NCBI GenBank assembly: GCA_963169195.1 | Contig: CAUJDN010000064.1 | Coordinates: 1 to 64,000 of the forward strand | Reading direction: 5' to 3' | DNA length: 64,000 nucleotides | Source of the DNA: Acidobacteriota bacterium | GTDB taxonomy: Bacteria > Acidobacteriota > Vicinamibacteria > Vicinamibacterales > UBA2999 | Part shown: positions 52,369 to 61,464 of the stretch, one piece after another | How positions within the stretch are numbered: position 1 is the stretch's first letter | Layout: every line of letters begins with the position of its first letter | The notes under the pieces: model-generated | Database searches by the model: none | Told to the model about the DNA's origin: nothing | The model's input: the letters and a program-made list of their open reading frames with translations, nothing else | Position numbers and translations under genes: made by a program

Positions 52369-55074
52369 ATGAGCCGTCGCGTCACCCTGGTCCTGGTAAC
52401 GGCCGCGACATTCGCCCTGACGCACCCGCAGGCGCAGCACCAGCTGCAGCCGGTCGCCGCGCTTCGCGGGACGCCGGCGATCGAGCTCGCGCTCCGCAAG
52501 CTCGAGACGGTCGGGACGTTGATGATGACGACCGCGCATCCCGACGATGAGAACAACGCGATGCTGGCCTACTACGGGCACGGCAAGGGGATGCGGACGA
52601 CGCTCGTGACAGCGACGCGCGGCGAGGGCGGACAGAACGAGATCGGGCCCGAGCTGTTCGAGGCCCTCGCAGTGCTCCGGACGGAGGAGCTGCTGGCCGC
52701 GCACCGCTACGACGGCGCGGAGCAGTACTTCACGCGCGCCGTGGACTTCGGCTACTCGTTCTCCATCGAGGAGACGCTCGAGAAGTGGGGCAAGGAGGAG
52801 ATCCTCGGGGACTTCGTCCGCATGATCCGCACCATCCGCCCGCACGTCATCGTCGGGTTCGTGTTCGACGGCGAGGGCGGTGGGCAGCATCATCAGACCT
52901 CGTCGCGACTGACGGCTGAGGCATTCCGCGCCGCGGCGGATCCCACGCGGTTCCCCGAGCAGATCGAGGACGGGCTGCGGCCGTGGCAGGCGGCGAAGTT
53001 CTATTACACGGCCGGATTCGGCCTCATGGGGCCTGGTGGACGCGGCAGCGCCGCTCCGCAGCTCTCCGGCCCGGGCGCCGCGAAGCCGCTGATGTTCACC
53101 GGCGGCGCCGAGTACGACCGCGTGCTCGGCCGGACCTACAACGAGCTGGCCGGCGAGGCGCGCAGCATGCACAAGTGCCAGGGCATGTCGCAGCTGCTGC
53201 CGCTGCCGGGTGACGGCGGCCAGATGGGGCCCGGTAGCATCCGGGCCTACCGCCTGCGCGACACGGTGCTGGCCGACGGCGTGGATCGTGTCGAGCGCGA
53301 TCCGTTCGACGGCGTGGACACGAGCCTCGTTTCGCTGGCGGCATATGCCGGCGCCAATCCGCCCCAGGCGTTGCGTGTGGCGCTCGGCGCGATCGCCGCC
53401 CAGGTTCAGGCGGCCCGCCGTGAGATGAGCACCGGCGGCAGCGCCGCCACGGTCCCGCCCCTCGTCGGCGGGCTGAATGCCGTCCGCGCGCTGCGCCGCG
53501 ACCTCACCGGGATGGGACTCATGGAGGACGCCCGGCATGAGATCGACTTCCGACTCGCGCAGAAGGAGTCGCAGTTCGTTTCGGCGCTCGTGGCGGCCAC
53601 GGACCTCCGGATCGAGGCCGTCGCCAGCGATGGTGTGGTGACGCCCGGCCAGACGGTGAGCGTGCAGCTGATCGCCGCCGCGCGTGGCAGCGTGTCCGTC
53701 GAGGTGAAGTCGCGCGTGCTGAACGGCTTCGAGCAGGCGACGGAGAAGGGCGGTGTCGTGCCGGCGAACGCACGGCTCACTGCGGCCCACTTCACGTACG
53801 CGACCGACGCGGCGCGATTCGTGCTCGATCCGGACGTCCCCTTCGGCCTGCCGTTCCGCCCGACGCCCTTCACGGCCACGTTCACGCTCGTCGTGAGCGG
53901 CACGGAGGTCCCCGTGACCGTTCCAGTGCAGGCCCGTTCCGAGGGCAACCTGTTCAGCGGGGAGAAACGCGCGGAGCTGCACGTCGTGCCCGCCTTTGCC
54001 GTCACCGCGACGCCCGAGACTCTCATCGTGCCGACCCGCACCACCCCGGCCAGCGCGCGCGGGACGACGAAGGACGTGCGCGTCACGGTGGTCAACCACG
54101 CGAGGGGTGCGGCGAAGGGCGAGGTGGCGCTCGAGCTGCCCCAGGGCTGGCGCGCGATGCCCGCCGCGCAGCCGGTGACCTTCTCGCGGGAAGACGAGGC
54201 CATCACGGTGCGGTTCCAGGTGTCGGTGCCGCCGTCACCGATGTTGGCCTCGGCCGTGGCCAGGCCCGGCGGCTCCACTTTCGCGGTGAAAGCCGTCGTA
54301 CGCGACGGCGGGGCGACCTACGACCGCGGCTACCAGCTGGTGGAGTATCCGCACACGACACGCCGTCACGTGCTGCGGTCTCCGCAGATCACGGCGAGGG
54401 CCATGGACGTGGCCGTTCGGCCCGGCGTGACCGTCGGCTACGTGATGGGCGTCGGCGACCAGGTGCCCGCCGCCCTCGAGCAGCTGGGCGTCTCGGTCTC
54501 CCTCATCGGGCCGGACGAGCTCGCCTGGGGCGATCTGTCGACGTACGACGTCGTGATGACGGGTGTGCGGGCGTACGAGCGGCGGCAGGACCTGCGCGCC
54601 TACAACCAGCGGCTGCTCGACTACGCCGCGGCCGGCGGCACGGTCATCGTCAACTACAACAAGTTCGAGTTCAACGAGGCGCAGTACGCGCCGTTCCCCG
54701 GCCGCGTCGGCCGCGAACGCGTGACCGACGAGAACGCCGAGGTGCGCCTGCTGCAGCCGCAGCACCCCGTGTTCAACAGTCCCAACGCCATCGGTCGCGC
54801 GGACTGGACCGGATGGGTCCAGGAGCGCGGGCTCTACTTCTTCGACACGCAGGGACGGGATCCGCAGATTCAGGACCTGCTGGAGTTCGAGGAGCCCTTT
54901 GCCTACAACAAGGGCACCAAGCGCGGCGCGCTGGTGGAGGCGAGGGTCGGGAGGGGCCGGTGGATTTACGTCGGGCTGGGTCTCTGGCGACAGCTGCCCG
55001 CCGGTACCGACGGTGCTTTCCGCCTGATGGCCAACCTCCTGAGCCTGGTGCCGATTGGGGACAGTCCCCGTTAA
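52369..55074 (+). CDS. Exported PIG-L-type zinc deacetylase with large C-terminal extension
   Basis: A 901-residue protein. A signal peptide (MSRRVTLVLVTAATFALTHPQAQ) precedes the PIG-L/LmbE deacetylase domain (about 45-300): AHPDDENN (His57, Asp59, Asp60) is the zinc and catalytic site, and HHQTSS the other His ligand. The rest is an Ig-like and glutamine-amidotransferase-like extension (about 600-890, with ERQDLRAYNQRLLDYAAAGGTVIVNYNKFEFN), as in family members that deacetylate N-acetylglucosamine compounds. ATG 52369 is chosen; 52336 and earlier lie in repeat sequence. The final codons (GDSPR and stop) coincide with a palindromic element at 55057. Confidence 0.82.
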   Translation: MSRRVTLVLVTAATFALTHPQAQHQLQPVAALRGTPAIELALRKLETVGTLMMTTAHPDDENNAMLAYYGHGKGMRTTLVTATRGEGGQNEIGPELFEALAVLRTEELLAAHRYDGAEQYFTRAVDFGYSFSIEETLEKWGKEEILGDFVRMIRTIRPHVIVGFVFDGEGGGQHHQTSSRLTAEAFRAAADPTRFPEQIEDGLRPWQAAKFYYTAGFGLMGPGGRGSAAPQLSGPGAAKPLMFTGGAEYDRVLGRTYNELAGEARSMHKCQGMSQLLPLPGDGGQMGPGSIRAYRLRDTVLADGVDRVERDPFDGVDTSLVSLAAYAGANPPQALRVALGAIAAQVQAARREMSTGGSAATVPPLVGGLNAVRALRRDLTGMGLMEDARHEIDFRLAQKESQFVSALVAATDLRIEAVASDGVVTPGQTVSVQLIAAARGSVSVEVKSRVLNGFEQATEKGGVVPANARLTAAHFTYATDAARFVLDPDVPFGLPFRPTPFTATFTLVVSGTEVPVTVPVQARSEGNLFSGEKRAELHVVPAFAVTATPETLIVPTRTTPASARGTTKDVRVTVVNHARGAAKGEVALELPQGWRAMPAAQPVTFSREDEAITVRFQVSVPPSPMLASAVARPGGSTFAVKAVVRDGGATYDRGYQLVEYPHTTRRHVLRSPQITARAMDVAVRPGVTVGYVMGVGDQVPAALEQLGVSVSLIGPDELAWGDLSTYDVVMTGVRAYERRQDLRAYNQRLLDYAAAGGTVIVNYNKFEFNEAQYAPFPGRVGRERVTDENAEVRLLQPQHPVFNSPNAIGRADWTGWVQERGLYFFDTQGRDPQIQDLLEFEEPFAYNKGTKRGALVEARVGRGRWIYVGLGLWRQLPAGTDGAFRLMANLLSLVPIGDSPR
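55057..55074. repeat. GGGGACAGTCCCC palindromic element, copy 2
   Basis: GGGGACAGTCCCCGTTAA (55057-55074) is the reverse complement of 49117-49134. It encodes the end of the PIG-L gene: GGG GAC AGT CCC CGT TAA gives Gly-Asp-Ser-Pro-Arg and the stop. A second GTTAA word follows at 55081. Confidence 0.75.
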
Positions 55075-55219
55075 GTAATCGTTAAGGCTCCGACAGTTCC
55101 GTGAAGCGTCTCGGCTAAACCCTACCGTCGCCGGGTGGTCTAAGGCGGTGAGCGTACGCCTGCCCCTTGGAGGGTTGCGCTGGTTGAACGGTCGAGCTTA
55201 GGATTACCGCCGGGGCATC

Positions 55220-56662
55220 GTGGTTGAGCACATCCTTCGGCGCATGGGTTTCGGGGCCAGCCCAGACGACCTCGCGTCCTACGGCGATCTCTCGCCCGCC
55301 GCGCTGGTGACGACGCTGCTCAACGACGAGCTCGTGCCCGACGACGTGGACGCAAAGATCGGGCTCGCCGACTACGCGGGCGTAGCCTCGCGGGGACAGT
55401 TCTCTCCCGACACGGTCATCGGCGACGCGCGCCAGCGATGGCTGTTCCGCATGATCCACTCGAAGCGCCCCCTGCAGGAGAAGATGGCGCTCTTCTGGCA
55501 CAACCACTTTGCCACGGCCTACAGCAAGATTGCCGGCGCGGTGGGCGCGGTTCACGCCAGCAAGATGATGGACGCCAGGCCGCAGCGCTTCGGCGGCGCG
55601 TTCCGTGGGCAGGTGCAGCTCTTCCGCGACCTGGGCACCGGCAGCTTCCGCCACCTGTTGATCGAGGTTGCCAGGGACCCGGCGATGCTGGTGTGGCTCG
55701 ATGGGCGCAGCAACATCCGCACCCGGCCGCAGGAGAACTTCGCACGCGAGTTGATGGAGCTGTTCACCACGGGCATTGGCCACTACACGGAAGCGGACGT
55801 CTACGCTGCCGCGCGCGTGTTCACGGGCTGGAACCTCCAGCTCGTAGGCGACCGCGCGGACCAGGTGAACAGCTACTACCGGTTCTTCTACAACGCGAAC
55901 CAGCACGACACCGCCGCAAAGGCATTCTCCTTTGCGATCTACCCGGACGGTGGCCGCACCATTCCCGCGCGGTCCTCGGCACAGGGCATGCAGGATGGCA
56001 TCGACCTGATTGATGCGCTGGTCCGCCACCCCGCCACGGCCGATCGGCTGGCGCGGCGGCTCTACCAGTTCCTCGTCGCCGATGTGGCCGAGCCGGACGC
56101 AGGTCTCGTCAGCGCGGCCTCACAGGCGTACCTCACAGGCAACTTCACCATCAAACCGATGATGCAGCGCCTGCTGCTCTCGGACCAGTTCCTCGATGGC
56201 GCGGCCGCCTTCCGCCGGTATTCGTGGCCCGTGGAGTTCGTGGTCCGCGCCATCAAGGAGGCCGGCTGGCGCGGATTGTCTTTGGACGCGGCCATCACGC
56301 CGCTGGCCAACATGGGCCAGCAGCTCTACGAGCCTCCGGACGTGAACGGGTGGGCGCTTGGCGCCGAGTGGTTCTCCACCGCGTCGATGCTGGCGCGCAT
56401 GAACTTCGCCGCGAGCCTGGCGGGCAATCAGCGGTTCAACCTGGCGCGCGACGCGCAGGCCTTCCGCGAGTCGCCCGACCACGTGCTCGCATACCTGCTC
56501 GGGCGCTTCCAGAACGCCGGCTTTACCGGGGATGGCGGGGCGGCCCTGCTCGAGTACCTGCAGGCGGGCCTCAGGTGGCCGGGCAGCGACGCCCAGTGGA
56601 CCGCAAAGGTCGCCGGTGCGACACGGCTGATCCTCGGAGCGGGTGAGTACCAGTTCAACTAG
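55220..56662 (+). CDS. DUF1800 family protein
   Basis: A 480-residue protein with DUF1800 signatures: HILRRMGFGASPDDL at the start, EKMALFWHNHFATAYSKI (about 91-108) with the conserved WHNHF, RPQENFARELMELFTTGIGHYTEADV, and VTGWNLQ-like FTGWNLQ. The function is unknown, but DUF1800 proteins are consistently encoded beside DUF1501 proteins in Acidobacteria, Planctomycetes and Proteobacteria, and are thought to act in the envelope. GTG start at 55220; the next gene, DUF1501, begins 36 bases after the stop. Confidence 0.85.
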   Translation: MVEHILRRMGFGASPDDLASYGDLSPAALVTTLLNDELVPDDVDAKIGLADYAGVASRGQFSPDTVIGDARQRWLFRMIHSKRPLQEKMALFWHNHFATAYSKIAGAVGAVHASKMMDARPQRFGGAFRGQVQLFRDLGTGSFRHLLIEVARDPAMLVWLDGRSNIRTRPQENFARELMELFTTGIGHYTEADVYAAARVFTGWNLQLVGDRADQVNSYYRFFYNANQHDTAAKAFSFAIYPDGGRTIPARSSAQGMQDGIDLIDALVRHPATADRLARRLYQFLVADVAEPDAGLVSAASQAYLTGNFTIKPMMQRLLLSDQFLDGAAAFRRYSWPVEFVVRAIKEAGWRGLSLDAAITPLANMGQQLYEPPDVNGWALGAEWFSTASMLARMNFAASLAGNQRFNLARDAQAFRESPDHVLAYLLGRFQNAGFTGDGGAALLEYLQAGLRWPGSDAQWTAKVAGATRLILGAGEYQFN

Positions 56663-56697
56663 GGATCAGGGATCAGGGTCCGGAATCGGGTGTCAGC

Positions 56698-57957
56698 ATG
56701 ACGGTCACACGACGGACGTTCGTGCGGGGCGGCGTCACCGCGTTCACGTTCGGTTTCGCGGCACCGCAGGTGCTCTGCGACGTCGCCTTGGCGCAGGGTG
56801 TGCCCTCGCGCCACCTGGTCGTCGTGTACCTGGGCGGGGGCAACGACGCGCTGAGCACGCTGATTCCGTACCGCGATCCGAATTACTACGCGCGACGGCC
56901 GACGCTGGCCGTTCCGGCAGGCGAGGTGCTGCAGATCGGGCGTGACGGCTCGGGCGTGGAACTCGGGCTGCACCCGAGGCTCACCGGCCTGAAGGGCGTG
57001 TTCGATGCCGGGCGGCTCGCGATTGTCCAGCGGACGGGTTACGCGAACCAGAGCCGCTCGCATTTCACCGGCTTCGACATCTGGGGCACGGCCAATCCCC
57101 AGAGCCCACAGGGCACGGGATGGCTGGGACGCTACCTCGACTCGCTGCCGTACCCCGTCGATCCGCTGGTGGGCTGGAACACGCAGCGCGAGACGCCCCG
57201 GCCGTTGATGGGGCGGCTGGTCGGCGTGCCGTCGATCACGAATCCCCTCACGTACGCCTTCGCCAGCCCCAACGGCGCCGCGGAGGCCGCGCACGAGCGC
57301 GTGGCGCAGGCGCGCATCTCGTCGCACCTGCCGGTGGACCGGCCGCACCTGGCCTTCGTCAACTCGACCACCCAGGCGGCGCTGGGCACGCTGGATCGCG
57401 TCGCGACCGTGGCCACCTATCGCCCCTCGCTCAGCTATCCGACCAACGGCTTCGCGCAGGCGCTGCAGGCCGTGGCGGGCGCGATGCGCAAGGGCATTGG
57501 CACCAGGGTGTTCTGGGTGCAGACGGGCGGGTACGACACGCACGCCGGCCAGGGGGTCAACCAGGGCTCGTACGTCAATCTCATGGCCACGCTCGGCGAC
57601 GGACTGAGGGCGTTCCACGACGATCTGCACGCACAGGGACTGCTGAACTCGACGCTGGTGCTCGTCTACACGGAGTTCGGGCGGCGCATCACGGAGAACG
57701 GGAGTCAGGGCACCGACCATGGCGCCGGCGGCGTGATGATGGTCATGGGCGGCCTGGTGCGCGGCGGACTCTACGGCAGCGCGCCCAACCTGAACCCGGA
57801 TCCCGGGAACCCGACGCTCGAGAACAACGGCGGCGACGTGAAGTGGGAGACCGATTTCCGGTCGGTGTACGCCCGCGTCATCGACGCGTGGCTGGGTGCC
57901 GACTCGGTGGCGATTCTGGGCGGCGACTTCCGCGCCGGGGCGCCGGGGCTGCTATAG
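56698..57957 (+). CDS. DUF1501 family protein, Tat-exported
   Basis: A 419-residue member of the DUF1501 family in the alkaline phosphatase/sulfatase superfamily. The twin-arginine signal TRRTFVRGGVTAFTFGFAAPQ is followed by VVVYLGGGNDALSTLIPYRDPNYYARRP, and FWVQTGGYDTHAGQ, VYTEFGRRITENGSQGTDHGAGG and the Gly-rich stretch are conserved blocks with metal-type ligands (Asp, His). The reaction is unknown. It is translated with DUF1800 upstream, a standard pair. A GGATCAGG repeat (GGATCAGGGATCAGGG) fills part of the 35-base gap. Confidence 0.85.
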   Translation: MTVTRRTFVRGGVTAFTFGFAAPQVLCDVALAQGVPSRHLVVVYLGGGNDALSTLIPYRDPNYYARRPTLAVPAGEVLQIGRDGSGVELGLHPRLTGLKGVFDAGRLAIVQRTGYANQSRSHFTGFDIWGTANPQSPQGTGWLGRYLDSLPYPVDPLVGWNTQRETPRPLMGRLVGVPSITNPLTYAFASPNGAAEAAHERVAQARISSHLPVDRPHLAFVNSTTQAALGTLDRVATVATYRPSLSYPTNGFAQALQAVAGAMRKGIGTRVFWVQTGGYDTHAGQGVNQGSYVNLMATLGDGLRAFHDDLHAQGLLNSTLVLVYTEFGRRITENGSQGTDHGAGGVMMVMGGLVRGGLYGSAPNLNPDPGNPTLENNGGDVKWETDFRSVYARVIDAWLGADSVAILGGDFRAGAPGLL

Positions 57958-58029
57958 CCGAGCGCCACGCGAGAGGGGACGAGCCGGTCCGTGCGGGGCG
58001 CACCCCGGAAGTCTGCTAACGTAGGGTTC

Positions 58030-58710
58030 ATGCGAACCCCCCTGGTGCTCATCGTCGCCCTGGCCCTCGTGTCCGCGACGGCTCCGACGCTGGCGCAGTC
58101 GGAAGAGGCGAAGCGCATCTCGGAAGCCGTGATCGTGCTGTCGGAGATCATGGACGCCGGCGACCAGTCGGTGCCGCGATCGATCCTCGAGAAGGCCGAA
58201 GGCATCGCCGTCTTTCCCTCTCTCATCAAGGCGGGGTTCATCGTGGGCGGTCAGCGCGGGCGCGGTATCCTCAGCGCGCGCGATCCGAAGACGGGTCAGT
58301 GGTCGTCGCCGGCGTTCCTCACCATCACGGGCGGGAGCATCGGCGCGCAGATCGGCGCACAGGCCGTGGACCTGATCCTGGTGGTGCAGAATCGGCGCGG
58401 CCTCGAGCAACTGGTGCGGAACCAGTTCAAGATTGGCGCCGACGCCTCGGTGGCGGCCGGGCCCGTCGGGCGGGATGCGAGTGCATCCACCGACATCCAG
58501 ATGCGGGCACAGATCCTGAGCTACTCGCGCACGCGCGGGCTGTTCGCGGGCGTCACGCTGAACGGGTCCACGATCCGGCAGGATCGCGATGCCAACGATC
58601 GCTTCTACGGAATGGGTTATCGCACCGGCCAGATCGTCTTCGATGGCCGGGGCGGCGCGCCGGATCCCGTCGGGGAGTGGACGGCTGCGCTCGGCAAGTA
58701 CTCGCGGTAG
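58030..58710 (+). CDS. SYLF-domain (Ysc84-like) lipid-binding protein, exported
   Basis: A 226-residue protein with a signal peptide (about 1-21) and a SYLF domain: RSILEKAEGIAVFPSLIKAGFIVGGQRGRGILSAR, then VQNRRGLEQLVRNQFKIGADASVAAGPVGRDA and YSRTRGLFAGVTLNGSTI. SYLF domains bind phosphoinositide and other lipids in eukaryotes; the bacterial proteins are periplasmic and of unknown role. ATG 58030 is preferred over the longer frame from 57991. The gene is followed within 2 bases by the convergent epimerase gene, so transcripts collide. Confidence 0.85.
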   Translation: MRTPLVLIVALALVSATAPTLAQSEEAKRISEAVIVLSEIMDAGDQSVPRSILEKAEGIAVFPSLIKAGFIVGGQRGRGILSARDPKTGQWSSPAFLTITGGSIGAQIGAQAVDLILVVQNRRGLEQLVRNQFKIGADASVAAGPVGRDASASTDIQMRAQILSYSRTRGLFAGVTLNGSTIRQDRDANDRFYGMGYRTGQIVFDGRGGAPDPVGEWTAALGKYSR

Positions 58711-58711
58711 A

Positions 58712-59656
58712 TTACATCTTCAGGCCCGGGCGCAGGAGCGAGGTGAGCGCGGGCTCGAGCTCGGGATAGCGAAAGCGGAAGCCCGCGCGACTGGCGCGCT
58801 CCGGGATGACGCGCGCGCCCGTGAGCAGGAACGTCGCGAACTCACCCAGCAGCAGCCGGAGTGCCAAGCCCGGGATGGGCATGATGGCCGGCCTGCGCAG
58901 CACCCGGCCCAGCACGCGCGCGAACTCGGCGTTGGTGACCGCGTGCGGCGCGGTCGCGTTCCACGCGGTGACGTTTTCACGGTCCGGCTCGGCCGACGGG
59001 GGCACCGCGGTGGCGGAGGTGGCCAGCCACTCCACGAGCGCAACCCAGTCGTCCAGGTGAATCCACGACATGAACTGGCGGCCGGTGCCCATCGGCCCGC
59101 CGACGCCCATCCGGAACGGCAGCAGCATGGATGCGAGTGCGCCGCCCTCCGGATGGAGGACGATGCCTGTGCGGACGAGCGCCACGCGCGTGTGGGCCGA
59201 CGCGGCGGCCGACGCCTCGCGCTCCCACGCGACACAGAGCGCGGCGAGGAAGTCGTCCCCCGGGGGAGTCTGCTCGGTGACGGGCTCGTCGCCGTGCGCG
59301 CCGTAGATGCCGATGGCCGAGATGTTGATGAAGAGGCGGGGCCGGGGCGGCGCGCCGTCGAGCGCACGGACGAGGCTGCGTGTGGGCAGGAGGCGGCTGG
59401 TGCGAAGCGCCTGCTTTCGGGCTGGCGTCCATCGCCGATCGGAGATGCCTTCGCCGGCGAGGTTGATGACGATGTCGGCGTCGGTGAGCGCGGCGGCCCA
59501 GGGGCCGGAGGTGCCATCGGGCTGCCAGGCGACGAGGGTGGGTGAGGCTGGCTGTGAGCGACGGGTGAGGGTGCGGACGCTGTGTCCGGTGCCGGTGAGA
59601 CGTTCGGCGAGCGCGCGGCCGAGGAAGCCGGAGCCGCCGGCGAGGAGGATGGTCAT
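58712..59656 (-). CDS. TIGR01777-family NAD-dependent epimerase/dehydratase
   Basis: A 314-residue Rossmann-fold protein with the glycine motif GGSGFLG (7-13) and the family blocks VAWQPDG, INLAGEGISDRRWTPARKQALRTSR, SAIGIYGAHGDEPVTE and SWIHLDDWVALVEWL. The extended SDR family TIGR01777 (SulA/YfcH-like) has no settled reaction. The C-terminal helix has LLLGEFATFLLTGARVIPERA, which matches the family's DUF1731 region. Single gene, convergent with the SYLF gene and divergent from the TetR gene with a 146-base regulatory region between. Confidence 0.9.
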   Translation of the reverse strand: MTILLAGGSGFLGRALAERLTGTGHSVRTLTRRSQPASPTLVAWQPDGTSGPWAAALTDADIVINLAGEGISDRRWTPARKQALRTSRLLPTRSLVRALDGAPPRPRLFINISAIGIYGAHGDEPVTEQTPPGDDFLAALCVAWEREASAAASAHTRVALVRTGIVLHPEGGALASMLLPFRMGVGGPMGTGRQFMSWIHLDDWVALVEWLATSATAVPPSAEPDRENVTAWNATAPHAVTNAEFARVLGRVLRRPAIMPIPGLALRLLLGEFATFLLTGARVIPERASRAGFRFRYPELEPALTSLLRPGLKM

Positions 59657-59738
59657 GAGGGGATCCGGATGCAGTAGACCACAGAGTGGGACGTGCTGGG
59701 CGGCGGGGATTCGGGGGGGACCGGGGGTGGAGGGGGAG

Positions 59739-59768
59739 TTGACAGAGCGCCACCGCGTGGAGTATTAA
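59739..59768 (+). promoter_or_regulatory. Promoter of the TetR export operon
   Basis: TTGACA (59739-59744) is a consensus -35; TATTAA (59763-59768) is a moderate -10 at 18-base spacing. The predicted transcription start lies around 59775, inside the adjacent inverted repeat. Confidence 0.65.
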
Positions 59769-59801
59769 CTAACCGTTCACTTTAACTGACTGGTTGGTTG
59801 G
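59766..59801 (+). promoter_or_regulatory. Imperfect palindrome, probable TetR operator
   Basis: AACTAACCGTTCA (starting about 59767) and the mirrored TGACTGGTTGGTT (about 59787-59799) form an imperfect inverted repeat with 14 of 19 matching positions per half, centred in a TTTAA. It overlaps the transcription start and the region just before the ATG at 59803. Position fits autoregulation by the TetR protein. Confidence 0.55.
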
Positions 59802-59802
59802 A

Positions 59803-60456
59803 ATGTCGCCCAGCTCCACCGTCCGCCACCGCCGCTCCGCCCCGCGCGACTCGCGCACCGACGTCTTCACCGCAGCGGCCGAGCTCTTCTCCGCCCGCGG
59901 CTTCGACGGCGTCGGCATCGACGACATCGCCCACGCCGCCCGCCTCAACAAGGCCATGATCTACTACCACTTCGACAGCAAGCGCGCCCTCTACCGCGAA
60001 GTCGTCCATGACATGCTGCGCGCCGTCGGCACCCTCGCCACCGAGGCCGCCAGCCGCCTCGACGCCGCCGACCGCCGACTCGAATCCTTCATCGCCGCGT
60101 TCATCCAACTGGCCGACCAGCGCCCCTGGTTCCCCCCGCTGATGCTGCGCGAAATCGCCGAAGGCGCCCCACGACTCGAGCCCGACACCCTCGCCCTCAT
60201 GAAAACCGTGTTCATGGCCTTCAGCCGCATCCTCGCCGATGGCCAGGCCTCGGGCCTGTTTCGTCCCATCAACCCCGTGCTGGCCTACATGTCCATCCTC
60301 GGCCCCATCCTCCTCAACGCCGCCCGCGAGCGCGCCGCCGCGCGACCAGGGCGCCTCGACCTGCCGATGTTCGCCGACGTCTCCCATGCCGACCTCACCA
60401 CCCACATGCAGCTCGCCGCCATGCGCCTGCTGTCCCCCCAGGAGACCAGACCGTGA
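59803..60456 (+). CDS. TetR-family repressor of the export operon
   Basis: A 217-residue TetR-type regulator. The helix-turn-helix is at about 20-65 (TAAAELFSARGFDGVGIDDIAHAARLNKAMIYYHFDSKRALYREV), typical of CecR/AcrR-like members; the C-terminal ligand domain is all helical. ATG 59803 is used; the TTG at 59794 in frame is less likely. Its stop overlaps the GTG of the next gene (GTGA), so it is the first gene of the operon with the HlyD, ABC and TolC proteins and would control their expression through the operator just upstream. Confidence 0.88.
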   Translation: MSPSSTVRHRRSAPRDSRTDVFTAAAELFSARGFDGVGIDDIAHAARLNKAMIYYHFDSKRALYREVVHDMLRAVGTLATEAASRLDAADRRLESFIAAFIQLADQRPWFPPLMLREIAEGAPRLEPDTLALMKTVFMAFSRILADGQASGLFRPINPVLAYMSILGPILLNAARERAAARPGRLDLPMFADVSHADLTTHMQLAAMRLLSPQETRP

Positions 60457-61463
60457 TCAAGCGCCTCCTTCCCGCCCTCCTCGCCGCCGGCGCCGCCGCG
60501 TGCAGCCAGCCCGCGCCTTCCAGCACGCTTCGCGTGTCGGGTCACGCGGAGGCGACCGAAACCAGGCTCGCCCCCGACGCCGGGGGCCGCATCCTCACGT
60601 TCGACCTCGCCGAGGGTGATCGCATCGAGGCGGGGCACCAGGTGCTCACCCTGGACCGCCGCGACATCGAGCTGGCCCTCCAGCGGGCCCGCGCGGAACG
60701 GGCGCAGGCCGATGCGCAGCTCCGGCTGGTCCTGGCAGGCGCCCGCGTCGAGGACATCCGACAGGCCGAGTCCCAGGTGACCGCCGCCGCCGCCGACGTG
60801 TCGGCCGCGCATGCCGAGCTCGCCGCCGCCGAGCAGGATCTCGAACGCTTCGAAGCCCTGCTGACGACCAACTCGGGATCCCGTAAGCAACGCGACGACG
60901 CCGCTACGCGGCGCGATGTTGCGCGGCAACGGGTGACGGCGGCCGACAGCCGCGTGCGCGGCGCCAGGGACGCGCTGGCCCGGCTGCAGGCAGGTGCGCG
61001 CCGCGAGGAGATCGACGCCGCGCGCGCGCGCCTTGCCGCAGCCGACGCGCAGATCGCCTCCCTCGAGAAGAACCTCATGGACACATCATTCACGTCACCC
61101 GTCAGCGGCATCGTCACCGAGAAGCTGGTGGAGCCGGGAGAGGTGATCGCGCCGCGCACGCCGGTGGCCGTTGTCGTGAACCTGGACCAGGCCTGGGCCG
61201 ACGTGTTCGTCCCCGAGCCCGCCGTTCCGCGCCTCAGGCTGGGGCAGGACGCGCAGGTGTTCACCGATGCCGGGGGCTCACCCATCAAGGGATCCATTGC
61301 CTACATCTCACCCAGGGCCGAGTTCACGCCGCGCAACGTGCAGACGGCCGAAGAGCGATCGAAGCTCGTCTACCGCGTGAGGATCACCGTGGACAACACC
61401 GCAGGCATCCTGAAGCAGGGGATGCCGGTCGAGGCCGAAATCGCGATGGCGCCGGTGAGCTGA
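60453..61463 (+). CDS. HlyD/YbhG-type periplasmic membrane fusion protein
   Basis: A 336-residue adaptor that links the inner-membrane ABC pump to the outer-membrane TolC channel. A hydrophobic N-terminus ends in GAAAC (Cys17, a possible lipid attachment site, weak lipobox). The barrel-sandwich/lipoyl halves flank a long coiled-coil hairpin (about 75-205) full of Ala, Arg and Glu heptads, and TSPVSGIVTEKLVEPGEVIAPRTPVAVVVNLDQAW is the second lipoyl half. The C-terminal beta domain follows. GTG start overlapping the TetR stop. It is like YbhG of E. coli, where YbhF/S/R form the ABC part. Confidence 0.88.
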   Translation: MIKRLLPALLAAGAAACSQPAPSSTLRVSGHAEATETRLAPDAGGRILTFDLAEGDRIEAGHQVLTLDRRDIELALQRARAERAQADAQLRLVLAGARVEDIRQAESQVTAAAADVSAAHAELAAAEQDLERFEALLTTNSGSRKQRDDAATRRDVARQRVTAADSRVRGARDALARLQAGARREEIDAARARLAAADAQIASLEKNLMDTSFTSPVSGIVTEKLVEPGEVIAPRTPVAVVVNLDQAWADVFVPEPAVPRLRLGQDAQVFTDAGGSPIKGSIAYISPRAEFTPRNVQTAEERSKLVYRVRITVDNTAGILKQGMPVEAEIAMAPVS

Positions 61464-61464
61464 C

